A stretch of 64,000 nucleotides of DNA from Kribbella amoyensis (GCF_007828865.1 NZ_VIVK01000001.1:4340001-4404000); one strand, 5' to 3'; shown: positions 15,529-24,404, counted from the first letter of the stretch. Numbers and translations are program-made. The notes: generated by a model not told the origin, from the letters alone.

Positions 15529-16770
15529 ATGAGCGAGACACAGCGGATCGTCATCGTCGGAGCGAGCCTGGCCGGTGCGTCGGCCGCGGAGACCCTGCGA
15601 TCGGAGGGCTATGCCGGTGCCGTGGTCCTGATCGGCAGCGAGAGCGAGTTGCCGTACGAGCGGCCGCCGCTGTCGAAGGACGTGCTGCTCGGCAAGGAGC
15701 AGCCCGAGGTCGCCCAGCTCCACGACCAGCAGTGGTACGACGACAACACGATCGAGCTGCGTCTCGGCCGGACCGTCACCGCGATCGACCCGGCCGCGCA
15801 CACCGTGACGCTCGACGACGACTCGACCGTCGGGTACGACCGGCTCCTGATCGCCACCGGCTCCCGGGTCCGCCGCCTCGACGTACCGGGTGCCGACCTG
15901 CCCGGCGTCCACTACCTCCGTACTTCCGCCGAGTCCAAGGCCCTCACCGACGCGTACGCCGCGAAGCCGCGGGTCGTCGTCATCGGCGCCGGCTGGATCG
16001 GGCTCGAGTCGGCGGCCGCCGCGCGCGAACGAGGCTGCGAGGTGACCGTCCTCGAGCCGCAGAAGACGGCGCTCGCGTCGGTGATGGGCGAGCAGATCGG
16101 TGAGCTCTACGCCGAGCTGCACCGTCAGCACGGGGTCGACCTCCGTTTCGGCGAGGGCGTCGAGGCGTTCGAGGGGACCGACAAGGTCACCGGCGTCCGG
16201 ACGTCCACGGGTGAGGTGATCCCCGCCGACCTGGTCGTCGTCGGCGTCGGCGTCCAGCCGAACACCGAGCTGGCCGAGTCCGCCGGGATCCGCGTCGCCG
16301 CCCGCGAGGACGGCAGCGGCATCGTCACCGGGCCCGACCTGCGGACGTCGGCGGACGACGTGTACGCCGCCGGCGACGTGGTCCGTTGGGAGCACCCGCT
16401 GTTCGGCCGGTCCGTCCGGGTCGAGCACTGGGCCAACGCGAAGGACAGCGGGGCCACGGCCGCGAAGGCGATGCTCGGCCAGGACGCCACGCACGACGCG
16501 ATCCCGTACTTCTTCACCGATCAGTACGACCTCGGCATGGAGTACGCGGGTGACGTCCCGCGCGGCGCGTCGGTCCACGTGGTGCTTCGCGGCGACCCCT
16601 CCTCGGGGGCGTACCTGGCCTTCTGGCTGGACGACGACAACCACGTCCTGGCCGGGATGCACGTGAACACCTGGGACACCATCGACGCGATCCAGGACCT
16701 GATCCGGTCGCGGCGTTCGGTGGATCCGGGGCGGCTGGCGGACTCCTCGGTCGAGTTGTCCGAGGTCTGA
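15529..16770 (+). CDS. FAD/NAD(P)-dependent ferredoxin reductase family oxidoreductase
   Basis: A 413-residue flavoprotein of the BphA4/rubredoxin-reductase type. It has the FAD-binding dinucleotide fold IVGASLAGASAAETL at the N terminus, PYERPPLSKDVLLG, the NAD(P) fold VVIGAGWIGLESAAAA (about residue 150), the FAD motif VYAAGDVV, and a C-terminal reductase domain with DQYDLGMEYAG. It passes electrons from NAD(P)H to a ferredoxin, usually for a P450 or dioxygenase. No ferredoxin or oxygenase gene is next to it. It lies between dgt and dnaG and is probably transcribed from its own leaderless promoter. Confidence 0.9.
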   Translation: MSETQRIVIVGASLAGASAAETLRSEGYAGAVVLIGSESELPYERPPLSKDVLLGKEQPEVAQLHDQQWYDDNTIELRLGRTVTAIDPAAHTVTLDDDSTVGYDRLLIATGSRVRRLDVPGADLPGVHYLRTSAESKALTDAYAAKPRVVVIGAGWIGLESAAAARERGCEVTVLEPQKTALASVMGEQIGELYAELHRQHGVDLRFGEGVEAFEGTDKVTGVRTSTGEVIPADLVVVGVGVQPNTELAESAGIRVAAREDGSGIVTGPDLRTSADDVYAAGDVVRWEHPLFGRSVRVEHWANAKDSGATAAKAMLGQDATHDAIPYFFTDQYDLGMEYAGDVPRGASVHVVLRGDPSSGAYLAFWLDDDNHVLAGMHVNTWDTIDAIQDLIRSRRSVDPGRLADSSVELSEV

Positions 16771-16774
16771 CCCG

Positions 16775-16780
16775 TAGACT
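16775..16780 (+). promoter_or_regulatory. -10 element for the leaderless dnaG gene
   Basis: TAGACT, 6 nt before GTG 16787, right after the upstream stop codon. No Shine-Dalgarno sequence is present. Confidence 0.5.
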
Positions 16781-16786
16781 CGCCGC

Positions 16787-18757
16787 GTGGCAGGCAGGAT
16801 CAAGGAAGAGGACATCGCGCTCGTTCGCGAGCGAGCCCGGATCGACGACGTCGTCGGCTCGTACGTGACCTTGAAGAACGCCGGGGGCGGATCGCTGAAG
16901 GGGCTCTGCCCGTTCCACGACGAGAAGTCGCCGTCGTTCAACGTCACCCCGGCCCGGGGCTTCTTCTACTGCTTCGGCTGCCAAGAGGGCGGCGACGTCA
17001 TCGACTTCATCCAGAAGATCGACCAGATCAGCTTCCACGAGGCGGTCGAGACGCTGGCCGCCCGGGTCGGCATCCAGCTCCGGTACGACGAGTCCGGCGC
17101 GCCGATCCCGAAGTCCCAGTCCAACCAGCGGCCGCGGCTGGTCGAGGCGCACCGCGTCGCCGCGCAGTACTACGCGGAGCAGTTGTTCGAGTCGGCCGAG
17201 GCGAACATGGGCCGCCAGTTCCTCGACCAGCGCGGGTTCGACCGGGACGCGGCGCTCGGGTTCGGGGTCGGGTTCGCGCCGCGCGGCGGTGAGGTGCTGA
17301 CGTCGCATCTGCGCGGGCGCGGGTTCACCACCGCGGAGCTGGTCGCATCCGGGCTCGCCGCCGAAGGGCAGCGCGGGCTGTACGACCGGTTCCGGGGGCG
17401 GCTGATGTGGCCGATCCGGGACGCGAGCGGTGACGTGATCGGGTTCGGCGCGCGGCGGTTGTTCGACGACGACCGGATCGAGGCCAAGTACCTGAACACG
17501 CCTGAGACGCCGATCTACAAGAAGTCGAAGGTGCTGTACGGCGTCGACCTGGCCCGCCGCGAGATCGCCAAGGGCCGGCAGGCCGTGGTGGTCGAGGGGT
17601 ACACGGACGTGATGGCGTGTCATCTGGCCGGCGTGCAGACCGCGGTCGCGACATGCGGTACGGCGTTCGGCGACGACCACGCGCGGGTGCTTCGGCAGCT
17701 GTTGCTCGACCACGACCAGTTCCGTGGCGAGGTGATCTTCACCTTCGACGGGGACGAGGCGGGTCAGCGGGCGGCGTTGAAGGCGTTCCAGGGTGACCAG
17801 GCCTTCGCCTCGCAGACGTACGTCGCCGTCGAACCGGACGGGCTCGACCCCTGCGACCTGCGGCTGCAGAAGGGCGACGCCGCTGTTCGCGAGCTGATCG
17901 GCCGACGGGTCCCGCTGTACCGGTTCGTGCTGGGCAACGTGTTGTCGCGGTACGACCTGGACCGGGCCGACACGCGGATCGACGCGCTGCGCGATGCGGC
18001 CCGCCTGGTGATCAGCATCCGTGACCGGTCGAAGGTGGACGCCTTCACCCGGGAGCTCGCGGGTCAGCTCGGCCTGGAGGTGGACCAGGTCCGCACGGAG
18101 GTGCATCGGGCCGCCGCTCGGCAGGGCTCCGCCGGTGGTTCGGGGAATCACAGTGGACCGGGTGGCGGGCCGGCTGGTCGTGGGCCGACGGGCAACGGTC
18201 CGGGTAATGGTTCGGGTCATGGTGCCGGCGCGGCCGACGCGCCGCAGCAGCCTGCGCCACGGGCCGATCTGCCGTCGCCGCGGGACCAGCGGTTCGTGAT
18301 CGAGTGGGACGTGCTGAAGATCGCGATGCAGCACCCGGCGCTGCTGGGTCCGGCGTTCGACGAGCTCGACGACCAGGACTTCACTCATCCTTGGCTGGCA
18401 GCGGTCCGGACCGCGGTGTCGAAGGTGGGCGGTCCGGCCAGCGCCGCGCCCGGCGAGGCGTGGGTGGTCGCAGTCCGCGACGCCATGGGCAACGACCCTG
18501 CGGTCGCCGTGGTCAGCGCGCTCGCCGTCGACTCGTTCCGGCTGGGACGCGACCCCGACGAGCAGTACGCGCGGGCTCTGGTCGCGAGGCTTCAGGAGCT
18601 CACCTGCCTGCGCCGCATCGCCGACCTGAAGTCGAAGCTCCAACGGACCAACCCGATCGACAAGGCGGACGACTACAACCGCATGTTCGGCGAGCTGATC
18701 GCCCTCGAGCGCTACCGCACCGAGCTGCGCGACCAGGCCATCTCGGGCGCAATCTAG
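16787..18757 (+). CDS. dnaG: DNA primase
   Basis: A 656-residue primase that makes RNA primers for replication. The N-terminal CHC2 zinc ribbon has Cys41, His44, Cys62 and Cys65 (CPFHDEKSPSFNV, FYCFGC). The catalytic core with Toprim follows (VVVEGYTDVMACH near residue 265, FDGDEAGQRA near 320). A Gly/Pro/Asn-rich linker (about residues 448-500) joins the C-terminal helicase-binding domain. GTG 16787 starts 16 nt after the reductase stop, with a TAGACT element between. The length is normal for actinobacterial DnaG. Two DnaA boxes follow. Confidence 0.95.
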   Translation: MAGRIKEEDIALVRERARIDDVVGSYVTLKNAGGGSLKGLCPFHDEKSPSFNVTPARGFFYCFGCQEGGDVIDFIQKIDQISFHEAVETLAARVGIQLRYDESGAPIPKSQSNQRPRLVEAHRVAAQYYAEQLFESAEANMGRQFLDQRGFDRDAALGFGVGFAPRGGEVLTSHLRGRGFTTAELVASGLAAEGQRGLYDRFRGRLMWPIRDASGDVIGFGARRLFDDDRIEAKYLNTPETPIYKKSKVLYGVDLARREIAKGRQAVVVEGYTDVMACHLAGVQTAVATCGTAFGDDHARVLRQLLLDHDQFRGEVIFTFDGDEAGQRAALKAFQGDQAFASQTYVAVEPDGLDPCDLRLQKGDAAVRELIGRRVPLYRFVLGNVLSRYDLDRADTRIDALRDAARLVISIRDRSKVDAFTRELAGQLGLEVDQVRTEVHRAAARQGSAGGSGNHSGPGGGPAGRGPTGNGPGNGSGHGAGAADAPQQPAPRADLPSPRDQRFVIEWDVLKIAMQHPALLGPAFDELDDQDFTHPWLAAVRTAVSKVGGPASAAPGEAWVVAVRDAMGNDPAVAVVSALAVDSFRLGRDPDEQYARALVARLQELTCLRRIADLKSKLQRTNPIDKADDYNRMFGELIALERYRTELRDQAISGAI

Positions 18758-18818
18758 ATTCATCTTGGCCTCCTCTCGGCGGGGAGGATACAGAGATTCG
18801 GCAGTACCTCCGGTCGAG

Positions 18819-18827
18819 TTGTCCACA
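18819..18827 (+). promoter_or_regulatory. DnaA box
   Basis: TTGTCCACA, an exact match to the actinobacterial DnaA-box consensus, between dnaG and the sigma factor gene. Confidence 0.5.
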
Positions 18828-18860
18828 GACGTTCGGTTACTGCGAAGTCACTTGGCGTAG

Positions 18861-18869
18861 TTGTCCACC
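18861..18869 (+). promoter_or_regulatory. second DnaA box (8 of 9)
   Basis: TTGTCCACC, in the same orientation as the first box and exactly 42 bp downstream (four helical turns). Both lie 73-123 bp upstream of the sigma factor start. Confidence 0.45.
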
Positions 18870-18941
18870 GATCTGAAATCGGGCCGTCCGGGCGGTTGAT
18901 TTCGCGGCACCATCCCTTCACAGAAGAGAGGGGATGTCGCC

Positions 18942-19823
18942 ATGGCCGACCTGGACTGCGAACCCGCAGACATGACCGCATTCGTCGCGTACCTGCGCGA
19001 CATCGGACGCCACGAGCTGCTGACGCTGGAAGAGGTCAGCGAGCTGTCGTCCTGGATCGAGGCCGGTCTGCTCGCCACCGAGCGGCTGCCGGTCGCGGCG
19101 CCCGCCGAGGCCGCCGACCTGCGGGCCGTCGTCGCGGCGGGGGAGTCCGCCCGCCGCCGGATGATCGAGGGCAATCTGCGCCTGGTCGTGTCCCTCGCCA
19201 AGCGGTACACGGGCAAGGGGATCTCGCTGCTCGACCTGATCCAGGAGGGCAATCTCGGCCTGATGCGGGCGGTCGAGCGGTTCGACCACAAGCTCGGCCA
19301 CCGCTTCTCGACCTACGCGATCTGGTGGATCCGGCAGTCCATCGGCCGCGCCATCTCGGACCGGTCCCGCCTGGTCCGGATGCCCGCGCAGGCGTATGCG
19401 GATGCCGGTCGCGTCGCCACGGTGCATCGTGAGCTGCTCCAGCGACTCGGCCGCGAGCCGACGACCGCCGAGCTCGCGACCGGTTCCTCGCTCACCGTTG
19501 CCCGTGTCCATCGGGCGCAGGCGTGGAAGCTCAGACCGCAGTCGCTCGACCTGACCGAGGCCGATCAGCCTGTCGACGACGACACGCTTACCTACCGGGC
19601 CGCGTTGCGCCGCGACCTCCACCACCAATTGGAGTTCCTCGATGACCTGCACCAGCTCGTTCTCCGGTACCGCTTCGGCCTGCACGACACGTCGCCCTCG
19701 ACCGTCGAGGAGACGGCCGCGAAGCTCCGTCTGCCGCCCGAGCGGGTGCGCCGGCTGGAGCGGGAGGCGCTGCGGTCACTGCGGAAGCGGTGCCTGCGCA
19801 CGCTCCGCGAGTACGTCCCCTGA
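18942..19823 (+). CDS. RNA polymerase sigma-70 family factor (group 2-like)
   Basis: A 293-residue sigma factor. Region 1.2 lies at the N terminus (AFVAYLRDIGRHELLT). Region 2 has EGNLRLVVSLAKRYTGKG, LLDLIQEGNLGLMRAVERFD and FSTYAIWWIRQSIGRAISD. Region 3 follows (RMPAQAY, then RLGREPTTAEL). Region 4 has the HTH DTSPSTVEETAAKLRLPPERVRRLE and ends LRSLRKR. It lacks the long region 1.1 of the housekeeping factor, so it is probably an alternative principal-like (HrdB/SigB-type) factor. The ATG is preceded by GAGGGG. The close link to dnaG recalls the dnaG-rpoD order of the macromolecular synthesis operon. Confidence 0.9.
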   Translation: MADLDCEPADMTAFVAYLRDIGRHELLTLEEVSELSSWIEAGLLATERLPVAAPAEAADLRAVVAAGESARRRMIEGNLRLVVSLAKRYTGKGISLLDLIQEGNLGLMRAVERFDHKLGHRFSTYAIWWIRQSIGRAISDRSRLVRMPAQAYADAGRVATVHRELLQRLGREPTTAELATGSSLTVARVHRAQAWKLRPQSLDLTEADQPVDDDTLTYRAALRRDLHHQLEFLDDLHQLVLRYRFGLHDTSPSTVEETAAKLRLPPERVRRLEREALRSLRKRCLRTLREYVP

Positions 19824-19912
19824 CCGAAACCAGGGGCCGGTCAGGGCTTCGACGGAGTGTCCATTTCCGTCGGCAGGGGATGATGGAGGCAGTCCGAACG
19901 AAGGGAACTCCG

Positions 19913-20053
19913 ATGGGCTGGTTCATCCTGCTCGTACTCGTGGTCGGCGCCGTCGCGGCGTACAAGTACCGCGTGCCGCTGATCGCCAAGCTGACCGGTC
20001 AACCACAGCACCGTATCCAGCGCGCGCTGGAGCGTCGCAAGAACAACGGCTGA
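19913..20053 (+). CDS. small single-pass membrane protein
   Basis: A 46-residue protein with one N-terminal membrane helix (WFILLVLVVGAVAAYKY) and a basic tail rich in Arg, Lys and Gln. AAGGGA lies 7 nt before ATG 19913. No family is recognised; similar tiny proteins are common in actinobacteria. Cytoplasmic-tail-out or tail-in cannot be decided, although the positive charges favour a tail in the cytoplasm. Confidence 0.6.
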   Translation: MGWFILLVLVVGAVAAYKYRVPLIAKLTGQPQHRIQRALERRKNNG

Positions 20054-20184
20054 CCCGGCGAGTCAAGTGCGTGCCCGGCGCTCCGGACCGGGCCCGCACC
20101 TCTTCCTCACCCCCTGGCCGGAGGACCGATCCGGGTGCCGATATTCGATGGCTCGGTGCTGGGCTTCCTGCCAGGGTGAGGCTC

Positions 20185-20967
20185 ATGCGTCAGGACGAGA
20201 TCTGGGACGAGACAGCCGCCCGTGCGTACGACACCCCGGGGACGGGGATGTTCGCGCCGGAGGTGATCACGCCGACGGTCGACCGCCTGGCCGCCCTCGC
20301 CGGTGACGGGCGTGCCCTGGAGTTCGCGATCGGCACCGGCCGCGTCGCGGTCCCGCTGGCCGAGCGCGGCGTCCCGGTCACCGGTCTCGAGCTGTCCCGG
20401 CCGATGATCGCCGAGCTCCGCAAGAAGGTCGACGAGGACACCGTCCCCGTGATCGTCGGGGACATGGCGACGACCGAGGTGCCCGGCGAGTTCACCCTGG
20501 TGTACCTCGTCTTCAACACGATCGCGAACCTGCTCACCCAGGCCGACCAGGTCGCCTGCTTCCGCAACGCGGCCCGCCACCTGGTCCCAGGCGGCCGCTT
20601 CGTGATCGAGCTCTGGGTCCCCGAGCTCCGCCAACTCCCACCCGGCCGCAAAGCCACGGTCTGCCACAGCGACCCGGGCTATATCGGCCTCGACACCTAC
20701 GACGTGCTCAACCAGCACGTCGTCTCCCACCACTTCCACTTCGGCGAAGGAAGAACAGCCGAGCTCTTCCGGACCCCACACCGCTACATCTGGCCCGCCG
20801 AGCTGGACCTGATGGCCCAACTGGCCGGCCTCACCCTCGAATCCCGCCACGCAGACTGGCAAGGCAACCCGTTCACCGCCGATTCCCCCTCCCACGTCTC
20901 GACGTACCGCCTCCCTCCGGTTGATCCGACTTCGTCACCGTCGACATTTGCGACCATGACCGGGTGA
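20185..20967 (+). CDS. class I SAM-dependent methyltransferase
   Basis: A 260-residue methyltransferase with motif I LEFAIGTGRVAVPLAERG (about residues 44-61), the acidic strand GLELSRPMI, motif near VIVGDMATTEV, and LVPGGRFVIELWVPEL. The C-terminal half has strands typical of small-molecule methyltransferases. CAGGGT lies 7 nt upstream of ATG 20185, consistent with a weak leaderless promoter. It overlaps the next gene by 4 nt (GTGA), so the two are likely co-translated. The substrate is unknown. Confidence 0.85.
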   Translation: MRQDEIWDETAARAYDTPGTGMFAPEVITPTVDRLAALAGDGRALEFAIGTGRVAVPLAERGVPVTGLELSRPMIAELRKKVDEDTVPVIVGDMATTEVPGEFTLVYLVFNTIANLLTQADQVACFRNAARHLVPGGRFVIELWVPELRQLPPGRKATVCHSDPGYIGLDTYDVLNQHVVSHHFHFGEGRTAELFRTPHRYIWPAELDLMAQLAGLTLESRHADWQGNPFTADSPSHVSTYRLPPVDPTSSPSTFATMTG

Positions 20968-21464
20968 ACCGCTGGCGGCTGAACCTCGGCGCACCGACCC
21001 TGGCACTCGCCATCGCCGGCGCCGTCGTCCTGGCGGACACCCTCGCACAACGCGACGTGGCGCGGGACTTTCTCTCGACGGGCCGGCCAGCGACGGCATA
21101 CGAGGTGGAGCTGAAGTTCTCGGACGGCAAAGGCGGGCTGTACATCGATCGGGTCGACGTTGTCCTGCGATCCGCGGCCGGCGAACTGGTGCATGCCGAC
21201 CTGAAGGAGTTCCTGGGCGACGCCGAGGGCGCCAAGGACGGTCGCCAGCCGCCGAAGCCCGGTACTCGGTATGCGCCTCCGCTCCCGATCCTCTACCAGC
21301 AGGACGAGCCCACTGAGGTGATCGCGGTTGTCGACGCGAACGACTTAGCCAAGCCCGGCGGCGTCCTCATCGTGGCCGGGGTGATGCTCTCGGTCGGACT
21401 GCTCAGCTTCACCGTCGTCGTGTGGTATGCGCTTCGGCCAACGCGGGGCCGACGGAGGCATTGA
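20964..21464 (+). CDS. hypothetical membrane protein with two transmembrane segments
   Basis: A 166-residue protein. The first hydrophobic segment is near residues 10-25 (TLALAIAGAVVLADTLA) and the second near 134-155 (GVLIVAGVMLSVGLLSFTVVVWYAL), followed by a basic tail. The region between is probably extracytoplasmic, with an SH3-like or beta pattern (YEVELKFSDGKGGLYIDRVDVVL). The layout recalls DUF3592-type proteins, but I do not assign a family. It starts at GTG 20964 inside the stop of the methyltransferase. Confidence 0.7.
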   Translation: MNRWRLNLGAPTLALAIAGAVVLADTLAQRDVARDFLSTGRPATAYEVELKFSDGKGGLYIDRVDVVLRSAAGELVHADLKEFLGDAEGAKDGRQPPKPGTRYAPPLPILYQQDEPTEVIAVVDANDLAKPGGVLIVAGVMLSVGLLSFTVVVWYALRPTRGRRRH

Positions 21465-21613
21465 AGGACCAGGGAGTGGCCCGGGAGTGGTTGTCCGGCT
21501 GCTGGTATTTGGGCGGGTCGCGCGGGGGGTGGTCGGTAGAACTTGGGAGGTGGACTCTGGGCGACGGTGTCACGTGACTGCTCTTGCGGTGAGGGTGTTC
21601 GTGGAGAGGGTTG

Positions 21614-23203
21614 GTGAGCGTGGGGTCGTTGGACGGTTGGGGGTTGCTGGGGGACGGGATCTATGCGAATCCTGTTCTGCCGGGTGACTACTCGGATCCG
21701 GATGTGATCCGGGTCGGTGACGACTACTGGATGATCACCTCGACCTTCCAGTACTCGCCTGGAATGGCGGTACTCCATTCGCGTGATCTGATCTCCTGGC
21801 GCCACGTCGGGGCGGTGCTGCCGGATGTTTCGGAGCTCGGTCCGGCTTACCGGTGGAATCGGATGGAGCGGTACAACCTGGGGATCTATGCGGGTAGCTT
21901 GCGCTTCCACGCCGGGCGGTACTGGGTGCACTTCACGACGCTCGACGAGGGCATCTTCGTGACCACGGCCGAGCATCCCGCCGGCCCGTGGACACCGCTG
22001 CACTGTTTGAGCGACGAGGCCGGGTGGGACGACCCCTGTCCGTTGTGGGACAACGACGGCCGGGCTTGGTTGGTCGCGAGTTCACCGGGGCACGGCCGGT
22101 GGATCACGCAGCTGATCCCGATGAGCCCCGATGGGAGGTCGATCGACCTCGCGGCTCGGACCGTCATCGACGACTTCCACACCAGCGAAGGCAACAAGAT
22201 CCACCGGATCGACGGTCGGTACTACGTGCTGCACAACGAAGTCCGGGGCGACGGCAACCGGGTGCTGGTGATCATGCGAGCGGAGGCGCTGACCGGTCCT
22301 TGGGAGAAGCGCCTCCTCCTCCAAGGCGAAGGCCCGGACCGCGAGCGCGAACCGAACCAAGGTGCCCTCGTCGATCATCCGGACGGATCCTGGTCGCTGG
22401 TCACTCATCACGGCCGAGGTGGTTACGCCGAAGGCCGCCCCATCAGCGTTCTTCCCGTCGAGTGGAAGGACGGCTGGCCTGTCGTCAATCCGGCCGACCC
22501 CGGGCGCATGCTCTGGCGGGCCGAGCTTCCGGTGCTCGCCGATCGAGCTGCCGACCACGAACCTGGCGGCCGCGGCCCCGTGGAAGGTTCGCTCGAGTTG
22601 GCGCCGGAGCTGGAGTCGGCGCCGGAGTTGGCGTTGGACGAGGATTTCGATGGCGAGGTGCTCGGCCCGGAGTGGGAGTGGAACCACGCTCCTCGGCCCG
22701 GATCCTGGGAGATCGCGGACGGGCTCGTGCTGCGTGCTTCCAGGCCGTTGCGGCCAGGCGAGCTGCGAGCGATTCCGTCGACGCTCACGCGGCGCATGCT
22801 CGGTACAAACGGCTCGACCGCGACCGTTCGCGTCGGCACCGACAGGCTGGGCGATGGGCAGTCGGCGGGGCTGGGGATGTTGTGCCGGGACAGCTCGTCG
22901 ATCACGGTTTGCCGAGACGGCGATGTGCTCGGCCTGGCGACGTCCGGTGAGCACGACGCCACCGGACCGACGATCGATGTGGGCCCGGTCTGGCTGCGGC
23001 TCGTGATCGATGCCCGCGGCTACGTCACGTACGCGTTCAGCCTCGACGGCGAGACGTATCAACCGGTTGGCAATACGGACAGCGTCTCGTGGTCGGACTA
23101 CCGTGGCGCGCGCATCGCGCTCTTCAGTACCGGGCCGGCTGACGATGTCGGGGCGGCGCGGTTCGACGGATTCCGGTACCGGGTGGAGCCGCGGCATCGC
23201 TGA
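21614..23203 (+). CDS. glycoside hydrolase family 43 (beta-xylosidase/arabinofuranosidase type)
   Basis: A protein of about 529 residues with an N-terminal five-bladed propeller of GH43: NPVLPGDYSDPDVIRVGDDYWM holds the general base Asp, GWDDPCP the second acid, and YVLHNE the probable general acid Glu. The C-terminal beta-sandwich (from DFDGEVLGPEWEWNH) is the XynB/DUF1349-type accessory domain. A short Pro/Glu/Leu linker with repeated ELAPELE-like units joins them. No signal peptide is seen, so it probably acts on imported xylo- or arabino-oligosaccharides. GTG 21614 follows GGAGAGG; GTG 21620 has better spacing. No sugar transporter or regulator lies beside it. Confidence 0.9.
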   Translation: MSVGSLDGWGLLGDGIYANPVLPGDYSDPDVIRVGDDYWMITSTFQYSPGMAVLHSRDLISWRHVGAVLPDVSELGPAYRWNRMERYNLGIYAGSLRFHAGRYWVHFTTLDEGIFVTTAEHPAGPWTPLHCLSDEAGWDDPCPLWDNDGRAWLVASSPGHGRWITQLIPMSPDGRSIDLAARTVIDDFHTSEGNKIHRIDGRYYVLHNEVRGDGNRVLVIMRAEALTGPWEKRLLLQGEGPDREREPNQGALVDHPDGSWSLVTHHGRGGYAEGRPISVLPVEWKDGWPVVNPADPGRMLWRAELPVLADRAADHEPGGRGPVEGSLELAPELESAPELALDEDFDGEVLGPEWEWNHAPRPGSWEIADGLVLRASRPLRPGELRAIPSTLTRRMLGTNGSTATVRVGTDRLGDGQSAGLGMLCRDSSSITVCRDGDVLGLATSGEHDATGPTIDVGPVWLRLVIDARGYVTYAFSLDGETYQPVGNTDSVSWSDYRGARIALFSTGPADDVGAARFDGFRYRVEPRHR

Positions 23204-23216
23204 CCGGGACGTCGCC

Positions 23217-23222
23217 TAGGGT
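23217..23222 (+). promoter_or_regulatory. -10 element for the YCII pseudogene
   Basis: TAGGGT, 8 nt before GTG 23231. Its presence supports that GTG, and not the ATG at 23312, is the ancestral start. Confidence 0.5.
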
Positions 23223-23230
23223 GCGGGATT

Positions 23231-23767
23231 GTGGAGTACTTCGTTTATGGTCACGATCGTCCGGGGTCGTTCGGGCTCAAGGTGAGTCTGACCGAGGAGC
23301 ACTAGTCCTTCATGGACGGTTACGGGGATCGGTTGATCGCTCGCGGGCCCACGCTCACGGGGTACGGGGACGACGACGAGACGACGGGCAGTCTGCATGT
23401 CGTCGAGGTTCCGGACGACGAGGCTGCTCGCGCGTTCGCGTACGAGGACCCGTACTACCGGGCCGGGGTGTTCGACTCGGTTCGCGTGTACCGGTTCGAG
23501 AAGCTGGCCGGCCGCACGATGTGGGATTTCGCGGAAGCCGTCGAGGGCTACAACCGCTACCTGGTCATCACCGAGAGCGAGTCGGTACCGGTCACGTCCA
23601 AGCACCTGATCGTGTACGGCGAACTCCTCACGCTCGAGGACGGCCAGCGCGTCGGCCGGGCCGCGATGCTCGAAGCACCTGACTCCGAGACCGCGGCCGC
23701 GATTCTCCAGGCCGACGGCGACCCCAGCTCCGAGGTCCACCTCTGGGCCTTCGGCGGCCGCCGCTGA
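23231..23767 (+). pseudogene. YCII-domain protein interrupted by an in-frame amber codon
   Basis: From GTG 23231 the frame reads VEYFVYGHDRPGSFGLKVSL, then TEEH, then TAG at 23303-23305 (codon 25), then SFMDGYGDRLIARGPT and on to TGA at 23767. In this family the stop position is usually Trp (EEHWSFMDGY), so TGG to TAG explains it by one base. The part after the stop is otherwise intact (151 codons from ATG 23312), with a YCII-like repeat: GSLHVVEVPDDEAARAFAYE. That part could still be translated from ATG 23312 but would lack the first beta strand and the family's N-terminal active-site side. A sequencing error is also possible. Confidence 0.75.
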
Positions 23768-23844
23768 CCCTTCACCGGCCACCCAGCTTCACCCGGCGCC
23801 ACCCACACAACCGATTCGCGATCCGACCGGGCTGAGCGATTTCT

Positions 23845-24345
23845 TCAGAGCAGAGTTGTCCAGTAGGTCCAGAAGCGTTCGGTGATGAGGGCGAGCACCA
23901 GGACGTACCAGGCGGTGAGAACGACTGCGTGGTATCTGGTGGCCGTGGTGACGACGCGGAGAAAGATCAGCCAGTGCACGAAGACCGCGCCGAAGGTGGT
24001 GCCCACTTGGAGGCCGAGCCAGTACCAGCGCCGGAACTGGGCACCGGCCAGCAGGGCCGCGCCCGTCGTGGTGACGATCGCGAAGCCGGCGATGCCCAGG
24101 ATCGGGTTGGGGAAGCCGAATGCCTCGGCCTGGGTGTCGTCATCACCGAGCCGCAGGACAGGATCGGGTTGATGCTGCAGCTCGGGATGTACGCCGGGTC
24201 GCGGAGCAGCGCGATCTTCTCGATCGTCAGGACGACCGCGGCGGTGAGACCGACGGCCCCACCGACCAGCAGCAGCCAGGGCAGCAGCGTCGGGAAGGGG
24301 CTGTCGGTCCGCCGATCCGCCGCATCGACCCGGAACCGTCCATGA
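23845..24345 (-). pseudogene. vitamin K epoxide reductase (VKOR) family gene, frameshifted and without its CXXC
   Basis: Translated on the minus strand, the region gives a recognisable VKOR protein in pieces. One frame reads LLLVGGAVGLTAAVVLTIEK, then DPAYIPSCSINPILSCGSVM with the two loop cysteines. After MTTP one base is missing near 24131-24134, and the protein continues in another frame as QAEAFGFPNPILGIAGFA, LLAGAQFRRWYWLGLQVG and FGAVFVHWLIF. Where the family has the catalytic CPYC, this gene has TRYH. The end is YWTTLL and a TGA. The ATG at 24345 is in a third frame. So it has at least one frameshift, probably two, and lost catalytic residues. It lies 60 bp downstream of the histidine kinase gene on the same strand. 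Confidence 0.8.
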
Positions 24346-24404
24346 TGCCGCCCAGCGTAGCTAACCAGTCGGAGCGGTCGTGGTGTCCGGGAGCCACGTC
24401 GTAC

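Noticed and set aside
23303..23305. TAG as a recoded amino acid
   Set aside because: No nearby recoding signal or special tRNA is visible. A single TGG to TAG change is simpler.
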